Positions 48,993 through 58,727 of a DNA stretch of 64,000 nucleotides are shown piece after piece. How positions within the stretch are numbered: position 1 is the stretch's first letter; every line of letters begins with the position of its first letter. The stretch is from Microbacterium halimionae (GTDB taxonomy: Bacteria > Actinomycetota > Actinomycetes > Actinomycetales > Microbacteriaceae), in contig NZ_JAAOZB010000001.1 in the NCBI RefSeq assembly GCF_011761265.1, forward strand, positions 434,001-498,000. The letters are read 5' to 3'. The position numbers were made by a program, and so were the translations under genes. The notes below the pieces were generated by a model. It saw only the letters and a program-made list of their open reading frames with translations. It was not told the origin of the DNA and searched no databases.

Positions 48993-50363
48993 TCAGTGCG
49001 GATGGCCGAAATTGGCCGCAACAGCAGGCAAATCGTTATGAATGCGGGCCGAAGCCGCTGCTGCCAGCGGATTTGTCGAGACGCCACCATCCGACACAAG
49101 TTCGCCACCGACGTAGACGCGGGTGAGGTTCCGCAGCGTGCTGGAGAGCACGTAGTTACGCACCGGATGCCATAGCGGACCCATATCGGGCTGACGTGGG
49201 TCGACCACGACGAAGTCGGCGAACTTGCCGACCTCCAGACTTCCGACGCGGTCATCGACGCCCATGATCTCGGCGCCACCCAGTGTGTGAAGACGCAGGG
49301 CAAGCTCCGGCATCATCGACTCGGGCTCTTTCGTGCGCGCTCGCTGCATGTAGATACCGAGCCGCATGTTCTGCCACGGGTCCGACACATCAGTGCAGGC
49401 TTGATCGTCGAGGCCCATACCGACTTTCATCCCCATCGCAATCATCTCCGGCACGAGCGCGACGCCCGAGGCGAGACGCCCATTCGACGCCGGTTGCCAA
49501 GACATCGATGCGCCACTAGCCGCGGTCTCTTCGATGATCTCCGGCGTCGTCTGGATGAAGTGCCCAAACATCATGTCGGGGCCGAGTGCTCCGGCATCCC
49601 GATACATTGCGAACTTCGACTGCTGCAGCTCGACAGCCTCGGGAGATTCCAAGAAGTGCGCCTGGTTGGTCACGCCGAAACGGCGCATCGCAGCAACTTC
49701 AATCTCAGCCGCGTCTTCACGCGGTGACCACTGCACTTGGCCCATGATCGAGGCGCCGAGTGCGAGGTTCTGGTCCAAACCGCGGGTGTGGGCAACGGAA
49801 GCGCCGAAGCGCTCAAAGATCTCGTCATCGGTGCCGACCGTGGCATCCATTCCGATCGAATCCACGAAGCGGATGCCGGCATCGGCACAGCCGTCGGCCT
49901 GGCGCGTGTGGTAATCGAGCGCGCGCATCTGAGCGTTGCCCAGGCGCTTGCCGTCGACCATCGATTCCCATGCCTGCAGCGGATCGGTGAAGTTGTAGGC
50001 CGTCGTGACGCCGTTGCTCAGAAAGTCGAGCGCCCCGTGGAGCGTTGACCAATAAATGTCTTCGGCAGACATGTGCGAGGTGAAACCGAGCATCGAGTCG
50101 CACCATCCATAAAGCGTGTCGGCAACGCCGAGTCCGCGCAGTCCGCTCGTGAACAGGTGGCTGTGAGACGACACGAACCCCGGTGCAACGAATGCGCCAT
50201 CGACGTCGAGCACCTCGTCAGCCGACGTCTCGGGAGCATCGCCTTCGCCGATACCGGCGATGCGGCCTTCTTCAACGAGCATCCATCCGCGCTCAATGTA
50301 TCCGGGGTCGTCGGTTCCGGCCGGGATCGTGATGAGCCGAGCGTTGATAACAAGAAGTGACAT
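48993..50363 (-). CDS. Amidohydrolase/deaminase of the TRZ/ATZ type
   Basis: A 456-residue amidohydrolase (COG0402-type). The metal motif appears as SSHSHLF (HxH) near residue 72-78; a later His is in NQAHFLESPEAV, another in MFGHFIQTTP, and the Asp is in GMGLDDQACTD. Such enzymes hydrolyse or deaminate purines, triazines or pyrimidines (guanine deaminase, 8-oxoguanine deaminase, AtzB). The substrate is not assigned. GAGGAG lies five bases before the ATG. It lies upstream of the ABC/deaminase operon on the same strand, with a 160-base gap. Confidence 0.8.
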   Translation of the reverse strand: MSLLVINARLITIPAGTDDPGYIERGWMLVEEGRIAGIGEGDAPETSADEVLDVDGAFVAPGFVSSHSHLFTSGLRGLGVADTLYGWCDSMLGFTSHMSAEDIYWSTLHGALDFLSNGVTTAYNFTDPLQAWESMVDGKRLGNAQMRALDYHTRQADGCADAGIRFVDSIGMDATVGTDDEIFERFGASVAHTRGLDQNLALGASIMGQVQWSPREDAAEIEVAAMRRFGVTNQAHFLESPEAVELQQSKFAMYRDAGALGPDMMFGHFIQTTPEIIEETAASGASMSWQPASNGRLASGVALVPEMIAMGMKVGMGLDDQACTDVSDPWQNMRLGIYMQRARTKEPESMMPELALRLHTLGGAEIMGVDDRVGSLEVGKFADFVVVDPRQPDMGPLWHPVRNYVLSSTLRNLTRVYVGGELVSDGGVSTNPLAAAASARIHNDLPAVAANFGHPH

Positions 50364-50452
50364 GGGTTCTCCTCAGGGCAGGGTGCGCCCAGCAACACTA
50401 CTCATCACGTGTTTCGCGCCTGCTACGTCGAACGTGGAAGAGTCAAGGAGTG

Positions 50453-51061
50453 ATGGAAGAGTACATCCGGCAGGATGCCGCGGCCGGTCGATTCGCTTCG
50501 TGGACACATTCGACCGTGATCGATGAATACATCCAGGGGCCCATCATCGAACGCGATACCTTCGCCAAGCTGCATGCGCTAGCCGATATCCCGGCACGCT
50601 TTCCCGTCGGCAACGCCGGCCTCATCCACGTATACGGGTATTGGCTCTCTGCTGTACATACGCCTTTCGGCTACAAACGGGACAGGTGGAGCCAAGGTCA
50701 TCTTGCAGCGGCGCTCGGTCAGCCGCGAGAGTCGTTTTGGCTCGATTACGTGGATAGTGTCGCACCAGGATCGAGCACTCCGTTGCAGCGTGTCACGGAC
50801 GCCTGTTTGCCGCTGCTGCAGGCGCCGCCCGCAGCTGGCGCGCGCACAGCGGATGCTCTCGTCGAGGGCGTGTTCACGCGCGTCGTGGTCACGCGCCCAC
50901 AAAACTCGCCGTACTCGGCTCTTGTCTATGGCATAGATCCCGGTGATGGCATGCGCCTCGTCACAACCTTCCCCATCAGCGAAGACCCTTCCGCTCTGTT
51001 GTCAGATTTCTCTGCGACGCCATCGCTGCGCTGGAATGCCGCCGTTCTCGACAATCGGTAA
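50453..51061 (+). CDS. Hypothetical protein in the phosphonate-type transporter cluster
   Basis: About 202 residues; no family recognised. Features: a Trp/Tyr-rich segment FPVGNAGLIHVYGYWLSAVHTPFGYKRDRWSQGHLAAALGQPRESFWLDYVDSV and a C-terminal RVVVTRPQNSPYSALVYGIDPGDGMRLVTTFPIS. It looks cytoplasmic with no signal or helices. AAGGAG is close to the start (ATG 50453; GTG 50450 is an alternative). It is first in a plus-strand series with a HAD hydrolase and the PhnDCE-like transporter. Confidence 0.65.
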   Translation: MEEYIRQDAAAGRFASWTHSTVIDEYIQGPIIERDTFAKLHALADIPARFPVGNAGLIHVYGYWLSAVHTPFGYKRDRWSQGHLAAALGQPRESFWLDYVDSVAPGSSTPLQRVTDACLPLLQAPPAAGARTADALVEGVFTRVVVTRPQNSPYSALVYGIDPGDGMRLVTTFPISEDPSALLSDFSATPSLRWNAAVLDNR

Positions 51062-51142
51062 CCAAGTGTTAACCGGGCGTGGTCATTACGTCCACACGCG
51101 ATAGCTACGGTGGACGCACTGTCCGCAGCTAAAGGAGCGTGC

Positions 51143-51844
51143 ATGACCCCGACCATCGTCTTCGACTTCGACGGAACCCTCGCCGTCGGGCCAGGGCCGA
51201 TCCTGGCATACGCGAAGCTCATCGCCCCCGCCGCAGGCGCCGACTTTTTCGACCGCGCGCGCACCTCCCTCCTCGCGTTTGAGTCAGGCGCGTCCGAGTA
51301 TCGCGATGGCTACGCAATCATCGGCGCGTTGGCCGACTCCGACGGAGTCGACCCAGAAATCACGCAGGCTGCCTACTATGCGAGCCGAAAGTTGCTTGGC
51401 ACCGATCAGGCGCCGGTCTCGACGATGCCAGAACTCGCAGACTTCCTTCAAGAACTGCGCGCGCATGCGCGAATCGTGCTCGCGACGAATGCGCCTGCCG
51501 ACGGAATAGATGCTGTCCTCACGTCGTGGGGGGTCGACGACCTATTCGACGAAATGCGCTTCACGATCGGCAAGCCTGACGGGCTCATCGCGCTCGTCAC
51601 AGAAGCCCTCGCCGCTGGACCTGTACTGGCCATCGGCGACATCGCCGAGTTCGACCTTGCTCCGGCGGCTGAGCTCGGCGCCGACACGGCGCTCGTCGGA
51701 GCCACCGCGCACACTTCGCCCGCAGTCGTCACTCTCCGCGGGCGCTTTATTTCTGATCTTCGTTCCGACATCCACACCTGGGCCGCAACCGCGGCCTCTC
51801 ACAACACGGCGTCACCAGACGCTTCTTCCTCACTCGAAAGGTAA
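51143..51844 (+). CDS. HAD-superfamily hydrolase
   Basis: A 233-residue phosphatase-like enzyme. Motif I is TPTIVFDFDGTLA, motif II is VLATNAPADG, motif III Lys is in IGKPDGLIALV, and motif IV is LAIGDIAEFD. The cap is small and alpha-helical. AAAGGAG lies five bases before ATG 51143. It ends seven bases before the PhnD-like gene, so it is probably cotranscribed and acts on the transported compound or a derivative, perhaps removing phosphate. Confidence 0.85.
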   Translation: MTPTIVFDFDGTLAVGPGPILAYAKLIAPAAGADFFDRARTSLLAFESGASEYRDGYAIIGALADSDGVDPEITQAAYYASRKLLGTDQAPVSTMPELADFLQELRAHARIVLATNAPADGIDAVLTSWGVDDLFDEMRFTIGKPDGLIALVTEALAAGPVLAIGDIAEFDLAPAAELGADTALVGATAHTSPAVVTLRGRFISDLRSDIHTWAATAASHNTASPDASSSLER

Positions 51845-51850
51845 GTCCTC

Positions 51851-52861
51851 ATGCGCAAGAAATCCCTCGCCCTCCTCACGCTGGGCACAGTCGCTGCGCT
51901 TTCACTCGCGGGCTGCAGCGCAGGCACGAGCGACGCGCCTGCAAGCGACTCCGCAGCTTGGCCGGAATCAATCACAATTTCTCTCGTCCCTTCGGTCGAG
52001 GGCGAAGACCTCGCCGAAGCACTGGATCCCCTGACGACCTACCTCTCCGACAACCTCGGAATCGAAGTAAACGGTGTTGTCGCCACGGATTACGCTGCCA
52101 CCGTCGAAGCCCTCGGAGCAGACCAGTCGCAGGTCATCATCACCGACGCCGGCTCGCTCTACAACGCCACTGAACAGTACGACGCCAAGCTGATTCTGCG
52201 CGACGTACGGTTTGGAGCAACGTCGTACGCTGCCGTCGCCCTGACCAATAACCCTGACAAATATTGCGATGACGAGCCCATCAAGGCGACGTATGCCGCG
52301 AGCGACATCGAGTTGTCGTACTGCAACGGCACCGAAAAGGCCGGCACCGACGCGACAGGCATGGGACCCGCAGGTCTCGACGCGTTCGCAAACATCAAGG
52401 GCGCAAAGGTTGCGTTGCAGGCAGCAACATCGCCCGCCGGCTACCAGTACCCCGTCGTCACGATGCGAGAAGCAGGTCTCGACACCGACAGTGACATCGA
52501 AGAAATTCCCGTCGAAGGCAACAACAACGCAGTGCTCGCCGTATATAACGGCGACGCCGAAGTGGGCTTCGCGTATTGGGATGCCCGCACAACCGTCACC
52601 GACGAGGCGCCGGATGTCGCGGACAAGGTAGTCGCCTTCGCCTACACCGACATGATCCCGAACGGTGGTGTCGCGGTCGCCTCGTCACTGCCCGCCGACT
52701 TGGTCGAGAAGCTCACCGACCTCATGGACGGGTACGCCGATTCATCGCCAGAGGCAGCCGACGTCATGTTCAACCTGGTCGGGCTCTCCGACTGGACGAA
52801 CGACACCGCCGAAGACGAGATCGCGCGCTACGGCGAGATCCTCTCGCAGTTCCAAAACTGA
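51851..52861 (+). CDS. Phosphonate-type substrate-binding lipoprotein (PhnD-like)
   Basis: A 336-residue PhnD-family lipoprotein: [13 protein letters not shown] lipobox, then [48 protein letters not shown]. The pattern of conserved [16 protein letters not shown] and [36 protein letters not shown] fits. PhnD homologues bind phosphonate, phosphite or other oxyanions. The ligand here is not known. Two cysteines (near YCDDEP and YCNGTE) are an unusual feature. Confidence 0.87.
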   Translation: MRKKSLALLTLGTVAALSLAGCSAGTSDAPASDSAAWPESITISLVPSVEGEDLAEALDPLTTYLSDNLGIEVNGVVATDYAATVEALGADQSQVIITDAGSLYNATEQYDAKLILRDVRFGATSYAAVALTNNPDKYCDDEPIKATYAASDIELSYCNGTEKAGTDATGMGPAGLDAFANIKGAKVALQAATSPAGYQYPVVTMREAGLDTDSDIEEIPVEGNNNAVLAVYNGDAEVGFAYWDARTTVTDEAPDVADKVVAFAYTDMIPNGGVAVASSLPADLVEKLTDLMDGYADSSPEAADVMFNLVGLSDWTNDTAEDEIARYGEILSQFQN

Positions 52862-52884
52862 ACGAGTTCGAAGAAGCACACCAG

Positions 52885-53706
52885 ATGACTGATCTCATTC
52901 AGGATGCGGGGGCCTTCGCTGCCCCCGCATCCTGGCCGATTCGCCTCGACCGCGTATCGGTCACGTATCCGAACGGCACGGTTGCCCTCAAAGACGTCTC
53001 GCTGTCAATCGACGCCGGCGAAATGGTTTCGGTCGTGGGTCTATCAGGGTCGGGCAAGTCGACATTGATACGCACGATCAACGGAATCGTCCCGGCGACT
53101 TCCGGCACTGTCACCGTGGGACATCACGACGTAACCGCACTGCGCGGGAAACGGCTACGGGAACTACGCGGGCACATTGGCATGATCTTCCAGGGCTTCA
53201 ACCTGGCCGAGCGTGTTGACGTTTACCACAACGTTCTGGTGGGCCGCGTCTCGCACACGTCAACGCTTCGCAGTTTTTTCGGTATCGCCAGCTCATATGA
53301 TCGCGAACTCGCACTTCGCACTCTCGAATCGGTTGGTCTGCTCGAAAAAATGTGGATGCGGGCCGGCGCGCTCTCGGGAGGACAGAAGCAGCGAGTGGCG
53401 ATTGCTCGCGCATTGACTCAGGAGCCAAGCGTGATGCTTGCGGACGAACCGGTAGCAAGTCTCGACCCGCCGACAGCACACTCCGTCATGCACGCGTTGG
53501 AGAGAGTCAATGCGGAGAGCGGGCTGACCGTTCTGGTCAATCTGCACCTCATGGACCTTGCCCGGCAATACACAACGCGCATGATTGGCATCCGAGCAGG
53601 GGAAATTGTGCACGACGGTCCGGCCGGCGCGGCGACCGACGCTGATTTCGAGCGCATCTACGGTCGATCGATTCAACCGCACGATCGCCTCGGGGCAGCA
53701 ACATGA
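52885..53706 (+). CDS. Phosphonate-type ABC transporter ATPase (PhnC-like)
   Basis: A 273-residue ATPase. Walker [10 protein letters not shown] at 52-60, Q-loop [21 protein letters not shown] (typical of PhnC), signature [15 protein letters not shown], Walker [14 protein letters not shown]. The ATG at 52885 has a moderate upstream purine tract; the longer frame is unlikely. It overlaps the first permease by 4 bases. Confidence 0.9.
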   Translation: MTDLIQDAGAFAAPASWPIRLDRVSVTYPNGTVALKDVSLSIDAGEMVSVVGLSGSGKSTLIRTINGIVPATSGTVTVGHHDVTALRGKRLRELRGHIGMIFQGFNLAERVDVYHNVLVGRVSHTSTLRSFFGIASSYDRELALRTLESVGLLEKMWMRAGALSGGQKQRVAIARALTQEPSVMLADEPVASLDPPTAHSVMHALERVNAESGLTVLVNLHLMDLARQYTTRMIGIRAGEIVHDGPAGAATDADFERIYGRSIQPHDRLGAAT

Positions 53707-54503
53707 CCGCGACAATTACCCCACCTGCTCGCCCCCGCCGGCACGGCCGCACGATCCTGATAGCTGCCCTCGTGGTGGCGTTCACGGTGGCGACCTGCAT
53801 TCCGGCGATTGGGGGCGTCGACCTCGACTTCGCGTCGATTGCGAAGAATTGGCGGAACGGCGCTGACAAGCTGCTTCAGATCATGCAGCCGAATCTGGCG
53901 TTTGTCCCCCGCACGATCGGGCCGATGCTTGAGACGCTGCAGATGGCACTCGTAGGAGCCGTTGCCGCAGCACTCGTTTCGATCCCGCTGGTGCTGTGGG
54001 CCGCGCGACCGACAAACCCCAACGCCATAGCGCGCGGAGTCGTGCGAGGTGTAATCAATATCATCCGATCCGTGCCGGACCTCGTCTATGCCACAGTCCT
54101 GGTCGCCGTCGTCGGCGTCGGCGCGCTCCCCGGGGTTCTCACGCTCTTTCTTTTCAACCTCGGAATCGTCGTGAAACTGATCTCAGAGGCTATCGACTCG
54201 GACGACCACCCCTACATCGAAGCGGGCCGAGCCGCCGGAGCGACGCAAACGCAGGTGAACAGACTCCTTGCCTTGCCACAATCGTGGCCGCTCTTCGCCA
54301 ACCAGTGGCTCTATGCCCTGGAGCTCAACGTTCGCATCTCAGCCATCCTCGGAATCGTCGGCGCCGGCGGAATCGGGCGTCTCCTCGATGAACGACGCGG
54401 CTTTTACGCATACCAAGACGTCGGAACCATCATCCTGGAGATCCTGGTCGTCGTGCTCCTGATCGAGATCGTCTCGAACCGGTTGCGTCGGAGGCTCGTG
54501 TGA
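53703..54503 (+). CDS. Phosphonate-type ABC transporter permease (PhnE-like, first)
   Basis: A 266-residue permease. Helix 1 is [21 protein letters not shown]; the family segment [32 protein letters not shown] and coupling loop [30 protein letters not shown] are present. It overlaps the second permease by 4 bases. Confidence 0.9.
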   Translation: MTATITPPARPRRHGRTILIAALVVAFTVATCIPAIGGVDLDFASIAKNWRNGADKLLQIMQPNLAFVPRTIGPMLETLQMALVGAVAAALVSIPLVLWAARPTNPNAIARGVVRGVINIIRSVPDLVYATVLVAVVGVGALPGVLTLFLFNLGIVVKLISEAIDSDDHPYIEAGRAAGATQTQVNRLLALPQSWPLFANQWLYALELNVRISAILGIVGAGGIGRLLDERRGFYAYQDVGTIILEILVVVLLIEIVSNRLRRRLV

Positions 54504-55345
54504 GTACCTTGACCGCCACGCCGCCTCGGTTTTCGCTCGCTGCTCCAGCTCGCCCTTCTCGGCTACGACCAACACTCACAGCAATCGTCGTGGGCCTCGT
54601 GGTCGTGATTGCGACGGCCAACCTGGGCATCGACTGGAACAAACTCGCTGAGATGCCCGGGGAGCTGTTGCGCTACGGCGCTCTCATGTTCGACCCGCCC
54701 AACTGGGAGAAGCTCCCGCGGGCGCTGTTCGAAATGTGGCGATCGATTTCGATGGCATGGCTCGGAGCGATTCTCTGCGTGTTTCTCTCGATACCCCTCG
54801 GGATACTCGCGGCGCACAACGTCGGTCCCGTCTGGGTCAGGATTCCCCTGCGGGTTTTCTTTGCCGTCATCCGAGCGGTACCAGAAGTGATCATCGCGCT
54901 GATTTTGCTCACGGTGACAGGCCTCACACCATTCACTGGCGCGCTGGCGTTGGGAATCGCAGGTATCGGCACGCAGGCGAAATGGGTATACGAAACAGTC
55001 GAGTCCACACCCGTTGGTGCAACAGAAGCGCTCCGGGCTGCCGGAGGCGGGGTGCTGGAAGTCACACGATGGGCGCTGTGGCCCGCTGCGGCGCCGGCCC
55101 TGATTTCATTCGCGCTCTACCGGTTCGAAATCAACATTCGCACCTCGGCAGTCTTGGGACTCGTCGGTGCCGGTGGCATCGGCAGCATGCTGTCGAACTA
55201 CACGAACTTTAGACAGTGGGATACCGTCGGGATGCTGCTCATCGTTGTCGTCGTGACAACGATGGTGATCGATGCGATTTCCGGTGCGGTGCGCCGTCGC
55301 ATCATGGAGGGGGCAAAATCGCATGGCATGGCACGGAGCCGCTGA
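54500..55345 (+). CDS. Phosphonate-type ABC transporter permease (PhnE-like, second)
   Basis: A 281-residue permease paralogous to the first. Helix ALTAIVVGLVVVIATANLGI opens it; the coupling loop is STPVGATEALRAAGGGVLEVTRWALWPAAAPALISFALYRFEINIRTSAVLGLVGAGGIG. Together they form a heterodimeric channel. The 3' end overlaps the RpiR gene by 23 bases. Confidence 0.9.
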   Translation: MSTLTATPPRFSLAAPARPSRLRPTLTAIVVGLVVVIATANLGIDWNKLAEMPGELLRYGALMFDPPNWEKLPRALFEMWRSISMAWLGAILCVFLSIPLGILAAHNVGPVWVRIPLRVFFAVIRAVPEVIIALILLTVTGLTPFTGALALGIAGIGTQAKWVYETVESTPVGATEALRAAGGGVLEVTRWALWPAAAPALISFALYRFEINIRTSAVLGLVGAGGIGSMLSNYTNFRQWDTVGMLLIVVVVTTMVIDAISGAVRRRIMEGAKSHGMARSR

Positions 55346-56189
55346 TGCACCGCCGACGGCGAGGATCGTCGCGTTGGCCCCCTCGTTGCAACCAACTGAG
55401 CAGCGCATTGCAGAAGCGATCGCGGCTGACATCGGTGGAACAATCGAGCGCACGGCTCAGGAGCTCGCCGAGGCTGTGGGAGTGGGGCGGGCGAGCGTAA
55501 TCCGCGCGGCGCAGTCTCTTGGCTATGACGGGTACCCGCAGTTGCGGGTTGCTCTTGCTCAGGAGCTAGCGCGGGAGGCGCCGATCAGGGACACCATCAG
55601 CGCCGACGGCACGATGGTCGGCGCGTTGCGAGCTGAGATCGATCGTTTTGGCTCTCGGCTCGGGCACACGGTTTCTGCTCTGACTGAAGAGGCCGTCGCG
55701 GCGTTTGTGAACGCTCTCGACGAGGCCGCGCGGGTGCTCGTCGTGGCGAACGGTCTATCCGCACCCCTCGGACTCGATATGGTTTTGCGCCTCAGCGCCG
55801 CCGGTCGCCCCGCAGAACAGCTCGCCGACGCCGTCGCTCAACAGATAGCCGCCCGACAGCTGGGACGAGATTCGATCTGCCTTGTTCTCTCGGGCTCCGG
55901 CGCAAATCGCGCGACCCTCGCAGCCGCGTCGGCCGCTCGGCAAAGTGGCGCTCGAGTCGTGGTCATCACATCTTTTGCGAAGTCCGCCATTACTGACCTC
56001 GCCGACGTGACCCTCGTCATCCCACCCGTCAACGACACATTTCGAGATGAACTCGTGCACACCTCGCGCGCGGCTCTCATGCTTCTCACCGAAGGACTGG
56101 TTGATCTTCTTGTCGTGCAGCGTGGTGACCGTGGCCGTGAAGCCCGACGCCTCTCGCTCTCCGTCTTGGGCGGAACCATTCAGGAGTAA
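55323..56189 (+). CDS. MurR/RpiR-family transcriptional regulator
   Basis: About 288 residues. Helix-turn-helix: PTEQRIAEAIAADIGGTIERTAQELAEAVGVGRASVIRAAQSLGYDGYPQLRVALAQEL. The SIS domain follows (RVLVVANGLSAPLGLDMVLRLSAAGRPAEQL, LVLSGSGANRATLAAASAARQSGARVVVIT), which binds a sugar-phosphate-like effector. It is last in the cluster and probably controls it. ATG 55323 is inside the permease gene; GGAGG lies upstream. Confidence 0.87.
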   Translation: MAWHGAADAPPTARIVALAPSLQPTEQRIAEAIAADIGGTIERTAQELAEAVGVGRASVIRAAQSLGYDGYPQLRVALAQELAREAPIRDTISADGTMVGALRAEIDRFGSRLGHTVSALTEEAVAAFVNALDEAARVLVVANGLSAPLGLDMVLRLSAAGRPAEQLADAVAQQIAARQLGRDSICLVLSGSGANRATLAAASAARQSGARVVVITSFAKSAITDLADVTLVIPPVNDTFRDELVHTSRAALMLLTEGLVDLLVVQRGDRGREARRLSLSVLGGTIQE

Positions 56190-56206
56190 CCAAGTCGGCG
56201 CACCGG

Positions 56207-57502
56207 TCAGGCCTTGTCTGCCGAAAGCTGCAGCACCGACTCGGCGAGCGCGCGGATGCCGAGGGCGACATCTCCGCCAGACACGAGCTCATCGGGATGA
56301 TGGCTGATGCCATCGGGGTTACGAAGAAACAGCATTCCGACATCGGTGATGGCACCGATCGACATACCGTCGTGGCCCGCTCTGCTGAAGATTGTGGCGG
56401 GCGCGTCAGACCCGGGCGCGAGCGTCGACACGATTCCTTCACGCACAACGTCCTGCAAGAGAGGCGCACACATCACGGCCGGTGCGTTGTGAATCTCGCG
56501 CGCAGTCCATCGAAGGTGACGGCGCCCCATGATCGTGTCGAGGTCACGCGAGATCGCGTTCCACACCTGATCACGCTGACCGTCAAACTCTCCGCGCAGG
56601 TCGAGCGAGAAGCGGGCTTCACCGGGGACGATATTGACAGCGCCGGGGAAGGCTTCAAGCTGACCCACGGTTCCGATGATGTGGTGCTCACTCGCGCAGA
56701 TGCGTTCAACGGCGAGGGCTGCTTCACTCGCTCCGAGGAGGGCATCCCGCCGCATGTCGTAGGGAGTGCCGCCCGCGTGCCGAGCTTCGCCCTCGACCAC
56801 GAGTTGAAAACGACGGGCGCTCGCGATCGACGATACGACAGCGAGTGACTCACCCCGGCGATCAAGCTCCGGTCCCTGCTCAATGTGGGCTTCGAGGTAT
56901 CCGATCAACTCTTCTGGGCGACGGGATGCCTCCCCCACACGCGCGGGGTCGAGGCCGAACTCGAGAAACGCTTGGCGGAGAGTCGTGCCGTCTTTATCGG
57001 CGAGAGCCCACCACTCCTTTTCCCATGTGCCAGCAACCGCTGACGAACCGAGCAGCGCCTTGCCGAAACGGGTGCCCTCCTCGTCGGAGAATGCGACAAC
57101 TTCGAGGGCGAATGGGAACGGTGAAATCCAGGTGTCGCCCGGGCCGGGCTGGCGCAGGAGCCGCACGACTTCGAGTCCGATCAACACACCGACGATGCCG
57201 TCAAATCGACCGGCGTCGGGAACAGTATCGAGGTGAGAGCCGATCATGAGGGCGGGCGCACCGTGCTCGGCGGCTTCGAGCCTGCCGAGTTGGTTGCCCG
57301 CGGCATCCTGTCGGCTCTTCATGCCGACTTCGCGCATCCATTCCGCCGCAAGACGGTTGACGCGCGCATGCTCGGTCGACAAGTAGACGCGCTCAATTTC
57401 ACCCGGTGTCGCGCTCACGCGAGCAAGTTCCTCGCATCGCGCCATGACGCGCCGGGCAGCCGCGGCGATCCGGTCGGGTGCAACTCCCGTTAGTAACGCC
57501 AC
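56207..57502 (-). CDS. Allantoate amidohydrolase / M20-family hydrolase
   Basis: A 431-residue M20 zinc hydrolase of the amidase/hydantoinase group. Metal ligands His90 and Asp101 lie in GSHLDTVPDAGRFDG, and the Glu pair in AFSDEEGTRFGKALLGS; HIEQGPELDRRGESLAVV and RRFQLVVEGEARHAGGTPYDMRRDAL are typical. The ureide neighbours make allantoate (to ureidoglycine plus NH3 and CO2) the best substrate. GTG start, with GGGGTG upstream, one base after the upstream gene stop. N-carbamoyl amino acids are an alternative. Confidence 0.87.
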   Translation of the reverse strand: MALLTGVAPDRIAAAARRVMARCEELARVSATPGEIERVYLSTEHARVNRLAAEWMREVGMKSRQDAAGNQLGRLEAAEHGAPALMIGSHLDTVPDAGRFDGIVGVLIGLEVVRLLRQPGPGDTWISPFPFALEVVAFSDEEGTRFGKALLGSSAVAGTWEKEWWALADKDGTTLRQAFLEFGLDPARVGEASRRPEELIGYLEAHIEQGPELDRRGESLAVVSSIASARRFQLVVEGEARHAGGTPYDMRRDALLGASEAALAVERICASEHHIIGTVGQLEAFPGAVNIVPGEARFSLDLRGEFDGQRDQVWNAISRDLDTIMGRRHLRWTAREIHNAPAVMCAPLLQDVVREGIVSTLAPGSDAPATIFSRAGHDGMSIGAITDVGMLFLRNPDGISHHPDELVSGGDVALGIRALAESVLQLSADKA

Positions 57503-57503
57503 A

Positions 57504-58727
57504 TCACACCCCGGCGTATACGTCGAGGGCTGCCTCTACTCCACCGCCCGCAGGAACCGAGGCGCCGAAACGGCGGAGCACCGACTCGAGCGCGGCAAGG
57601 GTGGTCAGCACAGTGTCTTTGCGCGCGTTGTATCCCATAGTTCCGATGCGCCACACTCGGCCATGGAGCGGCCCAAACGATGTGCCGATTTCGATACCGA
57701 AGTCATCGAGCATCGCGCCGCGTGCAGCATCTCCTGCAACGCCCTCGGGAATCTCCACAGCGACGACGTTCGTCATCTTGTGTGCAACATCACCGAAAAC
57801 CTGCAGCCCGAGCGCCTCGACGCCCGCGAGCATGGCGGCTCCCGCGATCTCGTGCCGAGTGATCACGGCGTCGCGGCCTTCGGCAAGAAGCAACCGGGCG
57901 CATTCGCGCGAACCGTAGAGCATTGATGTGGCTTCAGTGTGGTGGTTGAGGCGTCGCGGGCCCCAGTAGTCGAGAATCATGCCGAGGTCGAAGTAGTTCG
58001 ACCTGACGAAGTCAGCGGCATCCGGGTCGCCCTCTTCGCGAATTCCGGCCTCGATTTTCGCGCGCGAACGAATGACGGCAACTGCCTTTTCGCTCAGCGT
58101 GATCGGTGACGAACCCGACGGTCCGCCGAGGCACTTCTGGAGGCCTGCCGTTGCGGCATCGAGCCCCCACGCATCGGCTTCAAAGGCATTGCCGCCGAGC
58201 GAGGCAGTCGCATCGGTATAAAAGAGCACACCGTGCTTGGCGCAGATCGCACCGAGGTCGTCGAGCGGTTGCAGCATCGTGGTCGAGGTGTCGCCCTGCA
58301 CAACAGCCAGCAGCGTCGGCTTGACGCGCACGATCGCTTCTTCGATGACGGATGCCGGGAACACCTTCCCCCACTCGGTCTCGATCTTGTGCACCTCGGC
58401 ACCGGCGCGTTCGGCGATCTCGGTCAGAAGGTGACCGAAGCGCCCAAACACCGGCACGAGAACCCGGTCACCCGGGCGAATGAGCGACACTATGGCCGCT
58501 TCGATGCCCGCGCGAGAGGTGCCATCGACGAGAACTGTCGCATCGTTCGTTGTCGCCCACACCTGACGGTAGAGCTCCTGCGTCTCGTTCATGGTTGCCG
58601 TCATGAACGGGTCGTACTGCCCGACAAGGGGCGCCGACATTGCCGTCAACACGCTCGGGTAAGCCGAGATCGGGCCCGGCCCCATGAGAAGACGGGCGGG
58701 GGGAACAATCGAGCCGGGAATAGTCAC
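57504..58727 (-). CDS. pucG: Ureidoglycine-glyoxylate aminotransferase (PucG-like)
   Basis: A 407-residue class-V PLP aminotransferase. The PLP lysine is Lys198 in TAGLQKCLGGPSG; GPGPISAYPSVLTAMSAPLVGQYDP opens the fold, and TDATASLGG holds the PLP Asp. PucG in Bacillus converts (S)-ureidoglycine plus glyoxylate to oxalurate plus glycine. Position between the amidase and allantoate amidohydrolase supports this. Alanine- or serine-glyoxylate aminotransferase is the alternative. The start is GTG with GGAG five bases upstream. Confidence 0.88.
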   Translation of the reverse strand: MTIPGSIVPPARLLMGPGPISAYPSVLTAMSAPLVGQYDPFMTATMNETQELYRQVWATTNDATVLVDGTSRAGIEAAIVSLIRPGDRVLVPVFGRFGHLLTEIAERAGAEVHKIETEWGKVFPASVIEEAIVRVKPTLLAVVQGDTSTTMLQPLDDLGAICAKHGVLFYTDATASLGGNAFEADAWGLDAATAGLQKCLGGPSGSSPITLSEKAVAVIRSRAKIEAGIREEGDPDAADFVRSNYFDLGMILDYWGPRRLNHHTEATSMLYGSRECARLLLAEGRDAVITRHEIAGAAMLAGVEALGLQVFGDVAHKMTNVVAVEIPEGVAGDAARGAMLDDFGIEIGTSFGPLHGRVWRIGTMGYNARKDTVLTTLAALESVLRRFGASVPAGGGVEAALDVYAGV

